Assembly: GCF_023159225.1 (NCBI RefSeq)
Contig: NC_063172.1
Coordinates: forward strand, 44,211,832 to 44,275,831
Direction of reading: 5' to 3'
DNA: 64,000 bases
Source of the DNA: Perognathus longimembris pacificus
Taxonomy: Eukaryota; Chordata; Mammalia; Rodentia; Heteromyidae
Below the pieces are notes generated by a model. That model was not told the origin of the DNA. It searched no databases and worked only from the letters and a program-made list of their open reading frames with translations. Positions within the stretch are counted from its first letter, which is position 1, and each line of letters starts with the position of its first letter. This document shows, piece after piece, positions 20,964-32,815 of the stretch. The position numbers and the translations under genes are program-made.

Positions 20964-21079
20964 GGAGCTGGGAATATGGCCTAGTGGCAAGAGTGCTTGC
21001 CTCATATACATGAGTGCTCAGGCCCTGAGTCCAAGGCCCAGGACTGGCAACAAAACAAAACAAAACAAAAAACAAAAAA
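20964..21079 (+). mobile_element. IDL-Geo SINE with large internal deletion
   Basis: The left monomer is intact to catatacatgag, then jumps directly to tgctcaggccctgag. The rest of the ID monomer and the first two thirds of Geo are gone. The perfect 15-bp TSD aaattaacacaatat lies at 20949-20963 and 21080-21094, so this is one insertion with about 100 bp missing. Confidence 0.93.
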
Positions 21080-21381
21080 AAATTAACACAATATATTTAC
21101 TACATAGTCCACTGACACTGACAGTCTGTAAAATCTTCCAAGTAAATTTACAACTAAATTCTTCCAACCTTACTAACCAAGATTGTAGACTATGTGTGTA
21201 TTATACATATTTACTTTATCTAATATGTACATTCTCCAATTCAAAGGTTGTTTGATCACCCTCTTCTTCTATTAAACCAAAAGGAAAGTCCTAAGTGTTT
21301 ATGATTTTCATAAGCTCATTATCTTATATAGATCATCAAAATAGATTGTGTTGATATTTGGAGCTCCTTAAAAGTTTAGGT

Positions 21382-21606
21382 GGACGGGTTGGGGATATGG
21401 CCTAGTGGCAAGAGTGCCTGCCTCATATACATGAGGCCCTGGGTTCGATTTCCCAGCACCACATATACAGAAAATGGCCAGAAGTGGCGCTGTGGCTCAA
21501 GTGGCAGAGTGCTAGCCTTGAGCAAAAAGAAGCCAGGGACAGTGCTTAGGCCCAGAGTCCAAGCCCCAGGACTGGCCAAAAAAAAAAGAAAAAAAAAAAA
21601 GAAAAA
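21382..21606 (+). mobile_element. IDL-Geo SINE with TSD
   Basis: Full dimer. The TSD aaaagtttaggt lies at 21370-21381 and 21607-21618. The B box reads gttcgatttccc. Confidence 0.96.
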
Positions 21607-22029
21607 AAAAGTTTAGGTAGATAATACGATTAGATAACTGGATCTAGGAATAGAATTTTCCCAGTGACATTAAAGTATTGATGACTTCCTATATATTTCA
21701 GCATCATAAACATTTGCAAGAAAAAAAGAGCATGGTGGAAATGAAGAAGCTGCTGTTTTGTCACCAAGGCAGGAAAGGCTTTGTGGATTCTGTCCATTGA
21801 CACTGATAAAATGTGACATGGGGAGGCTGGGAGCATCTCCAGCTGCCCCACCTATACTGGCTCCCCATGCCTGATCCTCTTCAGGAAGCCAAGGGAGACC
21901 AAATACAGAAGGATGGACACAAATCCTCTCCTACTCATAGTCTTCTAGATTTGGGTATCCATATATTTTAAACTTGGAAGGAACTTTGTTTTTCTGGGTT
22001 TCTTCCTTATAGCTCAAAAGAACATGTAT

Positions 22030-22225
22030 TTGCCGGTCCTGGGACTTGAATTCAGGGCGTGGATGCTCAAGGCTAGAGCTCTACTACTTGAGCCACAAGT
22101 ACACTCGAAGAGGTACAGCTGGCTTTTTGGTGGTTAATTGGAGAAAAGAGTCTCACTGACTTTTCTGAGATCTTCAGATCTCAGCCTCCTAAGTAGGTAG
22201 GATTACAGGCCTGAGCCACTAGCAT
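22030..22225 (-). mobile_element. B1-dID-like SINE, diverged
   Basis: Right monomer (plus strand tgaattcagggcgtg, then ctactacttgagccacaa) then B1 part (cagcctcctaagtaggtagg). Confidence 0.8.
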
Positions 22226-22303
22226 TTAAATTGGTACAACTCCCAAAGCCTTCCTACAAGAGTAAAAATTTTCAGGAAACCAATCACCAGTTAAGATGCA
22301 CAA

Positions 22304-22308
<5 letters not shown>

Positions 22309-22349
<41 letters not shown>
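22309..22349. repeat. (TA)n microsatellite
   Basis: About 20 TA units. Confidence 0.97.
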
Positions 22350-22352
<3 letters not shown>

Positions 22353-23462
22353 AATGCAATAAGCATTATTCTTACGGGTTCTCCCCCTCTCCCAAGTTCT
22401 GAGTCTAAACTTTGTCTTCAACTATCCACTTCATGAATAAATAAAGTAGGAAATGTATTGTTGAGTGTTTACCACGGGCTAATTTTACATATACAATTTC
22501 ATTTACTGAGTACAAGTTAGGGGATGGTTACCTGTAGCTTATTAGATTCTTAGGAAATAGGTGACTCCTTTCAAGTGAGCCATAAGAGATAACTCTGGGC
22601 AGAGAGATATTTTTGAACTCTCAAGTTACTGAAATTTCTTGATACTGTAAACCTAGGCAAAATATATCACAAAAGGTGCTTATTTGTAAAAGGAGAGTTC
22701 AGGCTTTCTATTTTTTCTTCTTCTATTGTTTGATATTTTTCTTCTTTGGAGGCATATTTTCTTTTCCCTTTCAGAAAGTTCCAGATTAGGAACTGTATCT
22801 TTGCCTGACCACCTGCAAACAGACTTTATAACAATGTAAACGCTCCCCACAGGAGACTGATTCTGATGGCCCGCCTGTTGACTAAGCAAAATGAAGGCTG
22901 TTTTTAACCAGAGGAATTCCAAATCTTTCCTTAGGCCTGTCTCTCTAGGGAAATGAGCTCTGCCCTCAAAAATCTACTTAAAACCTGAGTAAGAATGAAG
23001 ATTTATGGTGAGAGGCAGCACTGGGGCGGAAACTGGCTATCGGGCAGCTCATCTTTGTGTTATTGGAGAAATGCTCCTGACAGGATATAGTCTGGTTATC
23101 ACAGAATCTTCTCAAGTTTCATTCCCATTCTGCTTACAAATACCCCAAATATAAAGAGATGCATTTCATTAAGACAACCTTTTTAAGAGGCAGTTTATCC
23201 CATCTGTTGCCATCTATCTTAAACACCTACCTTTTCACCCTACTGTGGAGATTACATGTGATGAGGATTGTTAAAAAAAAAAAAAAGGAAACCCTAGAAA
23301 TCTCAGCAAAGGAAAAACACCGAGGTTGGGTAGCCTCTGGGAGTTGGTGAAAGAGAAAGGAAGTTTCAAATTCCAGGGTACCCCTCTTCCCCAGAGAGGA
23401 GACTCCAGAGATCCTGATTGCCTGGAGAGCTTTGGACTGAACACAACCATACACTATGGTAT
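22350..23462. other. Unique DNA
   Basis: No gene or repeat family recognised. Short frames at 22680-22922 and 23159-23350 show no motif. Confidence 0.4.
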
Positions 23463-23478
23463 AAAAATACTTTTCCAG

Positions 23479-23642
23479 AAATGTGGTACATATACACAAT
23501 GGAATTTTATGCCTCTATCAGAAATAATGACATTGCCCCATTTGTAAGGAAATGGAAGGACCTGGAAAAAGTTATACTAAGTGAAGTGAGCCAGACCCAA
23601 AGAAACATGGACTCTATGGTCTCCCTTATAGGGAATAATTAG
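23479..23642 (+). pseudogene. L1 ORF2 last 54 codons
   Basis: Encodes the extreme C-terminus of L1 ORF2p, ending SLIGNN as in the copy at 3270. The frame stays open to the normal stop, but everything upstream is truncated. The open frame extends into the target site (from 23418), giving a chance fusion. Confidence 0.9.
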
Positions 23643-24151
23643 TTCAGGTTTAGGCAAGCCATAGCAGAGGATCACAAGAGCCCAATAGCTATACCCTTAC
23701 GAACACATAAGATAATACTAAGTGAAATGAACTCCATGTTATGGAAATGATTGTTGTAACTACTTTCAACATGCCATATGTAATTGTAGCCTTTATTATT
23801 GATGATCTTCTTGTATCACCTTCCTGTGGTTGTACACACTTTCTCTGTATCTTATCTGAGTATACTGGAAACCGGGTATACTGGTATTAGAACTAGGAAA
23901 TTGGAAGGGAATACCAAAATCGAGAGACACAGGGTAAAAAAAAGACAAACAACTACAAAAGCAATATTTGCAAAACTGTTTGGTGTAAATGAACTGAACA
24001 ACTCATGGGGGCAGGGAGGGAAAGGGGGAGGGGGAGGGGGGAATGAGGGACGAAGTAACAAACAGTACAAGAAATGTATCCAATGCCTAATGTATGAAAC
24101 TGTAACCTCTCTGTAATTCAGTTTGATAATAAAAAATATATAAAAAATAAA
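23479..24151 (+). mobile_element. L1 LINE 3' end with 16-bp TSD
   Basis: Starts in ORF2 at the codons for MWYIYTMEFYASIR and ends in an A-rich tail. The direct repeat aaaaatacttttccag occurs at 23463-23478 and 24152-24167. The 3' UTR (23643-24130) holds a G-rich tract (24007-24048), the plus-strand partner of the C-rich run at 2858-2898. Confidence 0.96.
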
Positions 24152-24167
24152 AAAAATACTTTTCCAG

Positions 24168-25183
24168 TCACGTTAAGTGGAGGAATTCTTTGCCTTGCTA
24201 TTTCCTTACGTTCTTATCAGAGCTGGAGGTGAAATGATGCAGTTAGGGAGAGGAGAAACAGATCTCAAGAGTTTGGTCCCCAGGCATTTTCCATTCCTGT
24301 CCATGAATGATTCTCCACACCTGATTTCACAAGACTGTATAGACCTGAGGTGCACATTCCCAAATGGCCAAGTGAAAATTGTTGGCAAATGATTGAACTT
24401 TCTTGTGCTCTTAGCTCTGCAAGCTCAGAGGGCTGAGATAATTCGGGAAGATTTTCATGCTTGGGGGAAAGTTACCATTAAGTGATAAGTGGGAAAAAGA
24501 GGAGGGAGTGTTGCCAGCCTTCTGGCAGGTCCTGGTCCAGCCTAAATTAATGGATGGGGTTGGAGGTGGGAGACACCTCTTTTGTTCAAGAGGAAATAAA
24601 CCTGTGAGTAGGGTTCAAGCCTGCTCACTCCCACAGAAAGGGCACAATGTTTAAAGTCTGGCTAGTGGGTTTCAGGAAGCTGATGGCATCAGGTTTCTAC
24701 TAGGCCAGAGAGTGGCTCCAGTAGGTTCTCACAGTGACATGGTAACAATTAAGCCTTCTGCTACTGGTCCTTAGCCTGGGGTGAGGCTCTTTTCCTCCTC
24801 ACCCCAGGGACTTCAAGTCGCCCTGGTTTCCTTATGGCTTGGTTTCCTGCGGATTCCCATTTCTTGGTGTCTAATCTGAGACGGCTCATTAGACCACACA
24901 AATTGCAATGGTTGTCCTTAGCACACAGACCCCTTCCAAGCCCCCAGTGTGCCTAGAAAGAACAGTGCATGGCTCCGAAACGAGATTTCCTTCCTGTGTA
25001 GTCAGATTGTTCCAAATCATAGGTATATATATTGGGGCAAATAAAAGAATTATTCATCTATACCGGGCAGCCAGAACAATCATCTCCTTTTTTCAGTGAT
25101 GAAAGATATACATAAATGACTATAATATAAAGCAGAAAAATAAAAAGATTTTAAAACAATGTTATTTTTCCCCAAGAAAGAAA
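24168..25183. other. Unique DNA
   Basis: No exon, RNA gene or repeat recognised in about 1 kb between the L1 and the next SINE. Confidence 0.4.
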
Positions 25184-25399
25184 ACCTTTTTTTTTTTTTT
25201 TTTTTTTGCCAGTCCTGGGCCTTGGACTCAGGGCCTGAGCACTGTCCCTGGCTTCTTTTTTGCTCAAGGCTAGCACTCTGCCACTTGAGCCACAGCACCA
25301 CTTCTGGCCATTTTCTGTATATGTGGTGCTGGGGAATTGAACCCAGGGCTTCATGTATTCAAGGCAAGCACTCTTGCCACTAGGCCATATCCCCAGCCC
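25184..25399 (-). mobile_element. IDL-Geo SINE
   Basis: T-run at 25189-25207, gccagtcctgggcc to ccatatccccagccc. CpGs in the B box have decayed (aattgaacccag), and no clean target duplication is visible. Confidence 0.93.
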
Positions 25400-26960
25400 A
25401 AAAAGCACTTTTTATAGAGTGAGAATATCAGGTCAGAGAAGGTACTGTATGAGCTAAGCCTTGAAAAACAGGTAGAATTTGGATATATCAGTGCTAAGGG
25501 GAAGAAAAGGGCCTGGCAGGAGAGAGAAGAAAATCCACCAGACCGTGGACCTGATTTTAAGCTTACTTTACTTATTTTAAGCTCATGGTTGGCTGTGTCA
25601 GCCATAACGGCTACAGGAAGTAAGACCATCTGTAAAGCCATATTCACTAACAAGGGGGGCTGCCTTTTCAGTCAAAGTGACAAGATACAGAGATAATACA
25701 GAGGCTTCTTGCCTGCCAAAGTTCCATCTCAGTTAACCCCTGGGATGTTGAAAATGTCATCAAGTGGAAATGGATCTAATGTGCTTTATCTATGAGACTG
25801 AGACTGACTAAACTGGGCCACATCTACCTTAAATGTGCTCAGAAGACTCAGTTTAGCTCTATGTGGGACAAAACCATTTAACCCAAAGCTTGGTGTTGTA
25901 ATAAAGTGTTCAATATAGTACATCGTTTATTGAAAATCTATATTCCTCCCTACCCCCAACATTAGGCAGCATGGAAAATTACAGGCCCAGGTGGTGCTTT
26001 CTGAGCTGTGGCTTTGGGCTGTTTTCAGGGTTGGCATAGAACATCTCCCTTACCTGGGAAAAGATCAAATTCAAAATACAGTTTCTACTGAGTGTGTGTT
26101 ACTTTTGCTCCATTGCCAAGTCAAATAACCATTAAGTTGAGCCATTCTGACCTGAGGACTTTGCCTGTCTGTCTCAGAGGATAGTTTAAGACACGGTATT
26201 CTTAAATCGCCACCACTGTAGGTAATATTGAACTGGGTTATAAAAGTGAAAGATACTGTCTCCAAGTTTGATGAAATACCTGTGCCAGGTTTGAAGAGGG
26301 CTAGGGTTAGTCAGGTGATTAGGGTTGACCAAAGCTAATAATAGGAAGGGGAGAAAGGTAAACAAAACCCAGTCAGGTCAGAACCACCTGGAGGACTTGC
26401 TGAAAAGTCCAGATCCCTGACCCCCACACCAGCTTCTGATGTGGCTTGCCAAGCTTTTGGCTTGCCAAAAAGTGTGAGAGCGCATTTCTGGTAAATTCCA
26501 GGGCACTCATATTTGACAACTGCTATTAAGGGCAGATCACCATATCCCAAGCATCTATCCTGATGTGAGAGACACATGAGAAGCCTTATGAATAGAACTA
26601 TAAACATTCTTGCTTTTCCCCTTTATTTCTAAAAGGCTTCTGGGTTTCCAATGAATTCTTGTTAAAAGGAGGAGGAGGAAGAGGGACAGGGAAGAGAAGA
26701 GAAGAAGGTGGAGAAGGAAGAAGGAGGAGGAAGAGGAGGGGGAGAGGGAGAAGGACACATTCTTTCAATCCTTTCTTCAACCATCATATTTCTTTGCCAG
26801 GAAACGTGGCTTGTTATGAGGATTTATGCACTGGACTGCCTCCATTGTAGGTGACCCTCAAGTATAGACACACTGACCAAATGTAGAGTCTAATATGATG
26901 GGCTTCCTGACTGCTTTTCTAGGAGACTTGTGTTCTTTCTTTAGAATATAAGCAGTAGTT
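25400..26960. other. Unique DNA with purine tract
   Basis: No gene recognised. A GGA/GAA-rich tract at 26660-26755 causes Gly/Arg/Glu-rich and Ser/Leu/Pro-rich frames. The frame at 25351-25653 runs from a SINE into unique DNA without a motif. Confidence 0.4.
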
Positions 26961-26974
26961 ACAATCCATTTTTC

Positions 26975-27097
26975 TTTTTTTAAAAAAATTTTTATTGTCA
27001 AACTGATGTACAGAGAGGTTAATTTCATACGTTAGGCATTGGATACATTTCTTGTACTGTTTGTTACCTCCTCCCTCATTCCTTCCTCCCCCCTCCC
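26975..27097 (-). mobile_element. Very short L1 3' tail with TSD
   Basis: 123 bp of the same L1 3' UTR as at 2742 (attgtcaaactgatgtacag, then ggcattggatacatttc), stopping in the C-rich run. acaatccatttttc occurs at 26961-26974 and 27098-27111. Confidence 0.93.
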
Positions 27098-27111
27098 ACA
27101 ATCCATTTTTC

Positions 27112-27678
27112 AAAGCAGTAATAATTATGTTTAGCTTTTGTGTAATTAAATAAAATCACTATTGTTTCTCTTTATTTTATGGTAAAAAAATAACCCTGAT
27201 TAAATAGAGGGACAAAGACTTCCAAATTTGAAAATGTTTTAATGTTTATTTTGTCTGAAATGAGACAATATCATAATCTTTTTTTCTTCTCCATGGGATT
27301 TTGTGTGAAGGTTTCCCAGAGTTTGATAGCGCGATTAAGGTGGGAAAATGTCTCTTACATGGGTTTAAAGATGCTGTATTCTGTATTCAAAAATGTACTG
27401 TTGCACTTTCCAGAATTTCATTTAATCTTTTGACTATTGAAGATAAGAGTTGTATAGTTTGCAAATGATAGTAATTAGAGAACCTCATAACACAGTTAAT
27501 AGCATGATTCATATTTATGAAGTACTAATTTCATATGAATACCAAAAATATACACTGATTATACTGTTCAGATCTTGAATTGAGCAAATAAACAAAATAG
27601 CTAGGAAGAGAATTTATTTTATAACAATAAATTGAGTGTATAATTTTCTTTACTCATGATTTAACACATGAAGGAAAA
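27112..27678. other. AT-rich unique DNA
   Basis: No feature recognised. Confidence 0.4.
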
Positions 27679-27696
27679 CTAAGATATATTACTTTT

Positions 27697-28368
27697 TTGG
27701 GGGGGTGGAATATTTGATATCTTTTTTTAAATTAAATTTTATTGACAAGGTGTTGTGCAAAAGGGGTACAGTTACATAATAAGGCAATGAGTACATTTCT
27801 TGTGATATCTTACATACTTGTTTCTTTCCCTTCCCTAGATCAGTTAGGCCCATATACAATATCCAGTGTACCAAAATCATATAAAGTAACCATGTAGGGT
27901 ACACCAAAGGAAATTCTCCTAGAACTTTAAATGTAATGTCAGCAATAGAATCCTCCTGTGTCCTTCTCTTGGAGTTGTTTTTGCTTATCCTGGTCTTATA
28001 TGATCATGTGTACATAGCTGTTGAGCTATTGTGATCCACTGATAGGTCTATTCTAGACCCTTTTATGTTTAGTAGTTGTTTGGTTTTAGATTCATAATGT
28101 CAAGTCGCTGACCCAAACATGTGGAAATACCATTTGAAAAGAACTTCGTTGTTTTGCAGACCTGGTCTCTACTGTCCCCCTCCCCCCTACCCTAACAGTC
28201 ATATATCAAGGAGGCCATGCCCCTTTGTTCTCTGTGTTCTAGGCTTGTCTTGCTCATCTTTATTTGTTCAAGTTCTGATCATTTCCCTGTGAATACCAAT
28301 ATTTTATCATTTCTAATCGCTATGTAGTATTCCACTGTGTATAGGTACCACATTTTTTTGTATCCATT
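27697..28368 (-). mobile_element. L1 LINE 3' end, second 3' UTR type, with TSD
   Basis: Its 3' UTR differs from the 2742 type (plus strand attgacaaggtgttgtgcaa, then acagttacataataagg). It is truncated just inside ORF2. The 18-bp direct repeat ctaagatatattactttt lies at 27679-27696 and 28369-28386. Confidence 0.95.
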
Positions 28369-28399
28369 CTAAGATATATTACTTTTAAGGTGTTTCTTT

Positions 28400-28602
28400 C
28401 TTTCTTTCATTTTGCCAGTCATGGGGCTTGAACTCAGGGCCTGGGCACTGTCCCTGAGCTTCTTTTGCTCAAGGTTAGCGTTCTACCACTTGAGCCACAA
28501 CACCACTTCCAGTTTTTTCTGGGTATGTGGTACTGAGGAATCAAACCTAAGGTCTTATGCATGCTAGGCAAGCACGCTACCACTAAGCCACCTTCCCAGC
28601 CC
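28400..28602 (-). mobile_element. Older IDL-Geo SINE
   Basis: Diverged dimer with an ID monomer closer to the ancestral type (plus strand gcatgctaggcaagcacgct). Target duplications aaggtgtttcttt (28387-28399) and aaagtgtttcttt (28603-28615) differ by one base. Confidence 0.9.
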
Positions 28603-28615
28603 AAAGTGTTTCTTT

Positions 28616-29111
28616 ATGTAGGGGGAAAAAAAAGCCATACTTTCATGTAATTAGGCACCGATGGTGTTTATTTCTTCCTAAAAGTTTAGAAAAAAACAAG
28701 AACAAAACAACAACATTGCAACACAAATACTAAAGTGGTAGGAGAATGTGACTTGTACTGAGACCTGCAGGACTTTCAAAGGACTGGGTCAATTGTGTCC
28801 ACCTGCCTGGAGACCCACGGTGACAATGACAGGGTAGGACCTGTGTCCTGTATTTGTTAGAATTTCTGATGCCTTGAACAGGTACTGCTATCTATACCCC
28901 ACTAGGGAGCATAGTATTTCCTCTTTTTCAGAGAAGAAATGACATTTATAGGTTTATCTTAGATCTATTACCTGGTAGTATTTATTATCCCTCTTCCCCC
29001 CTTACACAATTTAGTGAAGCAGTATCGTGAGTGCAAATGGAATGAATATAAGAAAGAATATTGGTTTTCCCTCTAACCTACTATTAGAGGTAGCTTTAAA
29101 AACTTTATTTT
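28616..29111. other. Unique DNA
   Basis: No feature recognised. Confidence 0.4.
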
Positions 29112-29369
29112 TGCTAGGTACCAGTGGCTTATGCTTGTAATCCTATAGCTACATAGGAGGTTGAGATCTAAAGGACCACGGCTTGAGGCCAGGTAGGGCA
29201 GAAAAGTTTATGAGGCTCCATCTCCAATTAACCAGGAAAAAGCAGGGTCATAGGCCTGGCTTACCGCCATGGTAGAGTGACAGCTGGGAGTATGAAAACT
29301 GAGCAAAAGTACAAGGGACTGTGTTCAAAACCTGGAATTGGCAAAACAAACAAACAAACAAACAAAAAG
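29112..29369 (+). mobile_element. B1-dID-like SINE
   Basis: gctaggtaccagtggcttat through a diverged right monomer to an (AAAC)n tail at 29342-29366. Confidence 0.75.
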
Positions 29370-29611
29370 GACAGCTGTATGGATGATGTTTCCATTTATT
29401 TTTGATATGTGAAGTGGATTTTCTTAGGTGTGTTCCTTTTAGTGCATTTATGTATTATTTAATGTTTGCAAGTTGTAGGTATTAGATTCTTCAGAATAAA
29501 TAAGTCATCAATGCAACAGATTAGGTGTTTCTTAAGGAAAGGAGACTATATTCAACATACATTCATCAGTTAATTCATTTAAATGATTTCTCACTCCCCT
29601 TTCACACATTG

Positions 29612-29725
29612 TGGAGAAAAGAGTATCAGGAACTTTCCTGCCTAAGCTGGCTTCAAACTGCCATCCTCAGATCTCAGCCTCCTGTGTGGCTTGGATTACA
29701 GGTGTGAGCTACCAACACCCAGCTT
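29612..29725 (-). mobile_element. B1-like SINE monomer remnant
   Basis: The plus strand shows cagcctcctgtgtggcttgg and acaggtgtgagctaccaaca, the complement of the B1 left half. Confidence 0.7.
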
Positions 29726-29750
29726 CTCAAAACTATTAAGAACAACAACA

Positions 29751-29963
29751 GGGCTGGGAATATGGCCTAGTGGCAAGAGTGCTTGCCTCATATACATGAA
29801 GCCCTGGGTTCAATTCCCCAGTACCACATATATAGAAAATGGCCAGAAGTGGTGCTGTGGCTCAAGTGGCAGAGTGCTATCCTTGAGCAAAAAGAAGCCA
29901 GGGACAGTGCTCAGGCCCTGAGTCCAAGGCCCAGGACTGGCAAAAAAAAAAAAAAAAAAAAAA
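29751..29963 (+). mobile_element. IDL-Geo SINE with TSD
   Basis: Full dimer with a 24-base A tail. aagaacaacaaca lies at 29738-29750 and 29964-29976. Confidence 0.96.
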
Positions 29964-30349
29964 AAGAACAACAACAAAACCTATCCAGTATTAGTCCCCA
30001 ATCTAATAGAGAGACTCTCATGAGTCTCCTGCTCAATCTCTGTGTCCTCTCTCCTTCTCCCTGTGTTAATGGATCTTGACCTTCTCAGTATTGACCGCAC
30101 CTGATATCCCCACTGCCTACCCTCTCCAGCCCTGCCCCTGGGCTATGGAGCCCTCCTGGACATCGAAATGCTCTGTGTGGCACAAGTGCTTCAATACTCA
30201 GAGGACTTTCCATGATTTCAGTGTCCTCCTACCTCTCTGCCCAGCACCTGTCCCCAAGCCTCACAGGCCCTCTCAGTCCCCTGCCCCATGTCCTCACCTT
30301 GCCTTGTACTTCAGAGAAATAAATAAGAGTGAACTAAGAAAGCACCCCC

Positions 30350-30592
30350 CAGGGCTGAGAATGTGGCTTAGCAGTAGAGTGCTTGCCTAGCATTCATGAA
30401 TCCCTGGGTTCAATTCCTTAGCATCACATAAACAGAAAAAGCCAGAAGTGGTGTTATGACTCAAGAGGTCGAGTTCTAGCCTTGAGCAAAAGGAAGCCAG
30501 GGACAGTGCTCAGGCCCTGTGGCCCAGGACTGGCAACCACCACAACAAAAAAGAATAAAAAGAAAAGAAAAGGAAAAAGACAGACAGCAAGC
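30350..30592 (+). mobile_element. IDL-Geo SINE, older subtype
   Basis: The ID monomer reads gtggcttagcagtagagtgc and cctagcattcatgaatccct, closer to canonical ID than the common young type. The target repeat aagcaccccc lies near 30340 and 30593. Confidence 0.88.
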
Positions 30593-30639
30593 AAGCACCC
30601 CCAATGCCAGAGATTTCATGCAATATACCAGCGTATCTG

Positions 30640-31060
30640 TTCACCGACCACTGTTTTCCTTCACATCCCAAACTGGATCCCTGGTTTCTTTCCAAAGCTG
30701 AATTCATTACCCCCTGCCTCTCCTCCCCTGCACCATGCACAGTGCCTCAGGCTTTGATTCTCCTCCTGGTCCTTTCTTTGCCTGTAATGTCTTTTCACTG
30801 TCTTCTATATTTCTTTACTCACTTTTGTCTGCATACATAATCTTCCTGCTCCTCAAAGATTAAAGAACAACAACAACAGCTTCCTTCATCTTCCCTCCCT
30901 TCCTCAGGCTCCTGTTCTAAGAGCTCCAGCCTTCCCATCTCACCACTGTGTTTAGAATAAAATCTCCACTTTGCCTTCTGTGCTATTTACTCTAGTGCCT
31001 CAGCCTATAAACCTGCCTGTCCCTTAGCTCAACTTGGTTTGGTTATCACGCAAGCAGAGG
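30640..31060 (+). mobile_element. Possible L2-type ancient LINE remnant
   Basis: Scattered resemblance to the L2 3' region (tttagaataaaatctccact, ctctagtgcctcagcc). Very diverged; a profile search would decide. Confidence 0.35.
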
Positions 31061-31190
31061 TAGATTGCCTGGTGCATGTGGGGCTCTACTGCTCACTAGG
31101 TGTGTGACTCTGGACAAGTGAACTCCCTGTGTGCTTCACCTCATCTATAAGATCCAGGGAATGATGCTAGTGCTCCTAAAGAAAGACAAT
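31060..31190 (+). mobile_element. MIR SINE
   Basis: The core matches MIR by eye: actaggtgtgtgactctgga, then acctcatctataagatccag. Confidence 0.75.
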
Positions 31191-31514
31191 TAAATAACAA
31201 TAGGATGACCATCTGACTACAGAAAATGGCAAGCCCAGAGATCTAATAACAGAAGATTGTTGGCCCTAGGCATCTTTTCTGTTTGCTACATGATGCCCAG
31301 TATCTTTGTGACACTGTCATTCCAGCTCAAGGCCTGACTGGCCACACCCACCATAACTGGTCATGCCCATCAATACAGTGGTTATCTAGGAATTTTAACC
31401 TCAGTGCTTTCCACTTGGTTCTAGTCTGGTCTTCCTTGCTTGGTAGGTAGTTAAGAGCATGTCCCATCTCCTCTGTAAATTTCTGTAGTCTGGAGTTTTG
31501 CTGGAGCTGACATA
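31191..31514. other. Unique DNA
   Basis: No feature recognised. Confidence 0.4.
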
Positions 31515-31885
31515 TCACAGGCTAGGTGGCTCAAACAACATTATCCCCTCCCAGTTCTGGAGGCTGAAGAATCTAAGGGGAACGTCACAAGGTTGACCTG
31601 CAGAGTTGGTTTCTCTTGCAGCTTCTTGACCTGCCTTGTAAATGTGGGGTCTTCTCCCTGGGCCTTTTCATCTTCACATTTTCTCTTTGTCAGTGTCCTA
31701 ATTTCATCTTATAATAAAACATGTTACCCACTTTGGAATAGGGCCACCCTCATGGCCTTATTTCCTTAATTACCTCTTTAAGGCTTCTATCTCCAAGTAT
31801 AGCTACATTCTCAAGTGTTGAGGTTAAAAGATATGAATTTGGGTAGAGCCATAGCTCAGCCCATAATACCCCCAGGATCTAACAT
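31515..31885 (-). mobile_element. MLT1-type MaLR LTR relic
   Basis: The plus strand is the complement of an MLT1 LTR: ggtggctcaaacaacat, ccagttctggaggctgaaga, attacctctttaaggctt, gatatgaatttgggtag, cagcccataat. An ancient mammalian LTR, 5' and 3' ends frayed. Confidence 0.8.
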
Positions 31886-32274
31886 GGAATCAGCCACCAG
31901 TGGTATTAATTAATGAAACAAATGGGGAAGAGACCTGGGAAGGAAAACCCGGCAGGAAGCAGAGGGAAACAGTCCTTCAAGTGTGATTCCTAGCTGATTG
32001 GAGAAAACAGTGGAGAAAGCAAGGAAGGTTAATCATCACCTCTGTTTTCCTTTCAATCACATGGCCTCGGACAACTGGATTATTTCATTAGAGTTAGGTT
32101 TCATTCTTCTGGCAAAACGATACCCCTGGGAAGGATGACATACTAGAAAAGAGTGGAGAAAGAGAGATTTTGCTTTTGTTACTCACTGCAATGAAGCCTT
32201 CAGGGACTGGCACATAGGAAAGACATGTGAGCTGTTGTTGCTATTATTATAATTGTATCTTGACCATGATTATT
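31886..32274. other. Unique DNA
   Basis: No feature recognised. Confidence 0.4.
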
Positions 32275-32400
32275 ATGGGATCCAAGCTTAATGCAGGCAG
32301 GGACACTTCATATCTTGGTTATTGCTATATCTTGGTTATTGCTCTATTCTCTGGCCTTATTTAGTACTAAGGAAAATGTAGAAGCTCAATATATTCAACT
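32275..32400 (+). mobile_element. L2 3' end relic with 17-bp duplication
   Basis: Resembles the L2 3' region (aagcttaatgcaggcaggga through gtagaagctcaatatattca). Inside it atatcttggttattgct is present twice, at 32310-32326 and 32327-32343. Confidence 0.6.
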
Positions 32401-32509
32401 TTTGTTTGTTTGTTCACATTGTTATTCTTTGTTTTCATTTCTTTTCCTGAGAACTTGAGGTTTTTCTTAAATTATCTTTAGTTGTACAAAGGAGTTGTCA
32501 CTTTCACTT

Positions 32510-32815
32510 AAGTTTATGATCCTTTTGCCTCAATCTGCCAAGTACTGGAATTTTAGGTGTGTACTACTATGCCCAGCTCAGCTCAATATATTTGTTAAAT
32601 AAATGAAGATATTTAATCTCTGAGACTCTATTTCTCATCTCTGAAAAGTACATAATTGTGTTGGGAATTTATTATATGCATAAGACCTGATTTAATTTTA
32701 GTTCCCAAATCAGTGAGTGGTTTGAGACAATTACATACTTTATTTATTTATTTATTTGGAGTTTTAACTCAGAGCCTGGCACTCGGTAGGTTGCCCATTG
32801 AGCCACGCCTAAACC
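32510..32815 (-). mobile_element. Two old SINE remnants
   Basis: 32510-32580 resembles a B1 left half in complement (ggtgtgtactactatgccca). 32743-32815 resembles an ID/tRNA SINE in complement after a (TTTA)n run (tagttgcc-like, attgagccacgcctaaaccc). Both are diverged. Confidence 0.5.
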
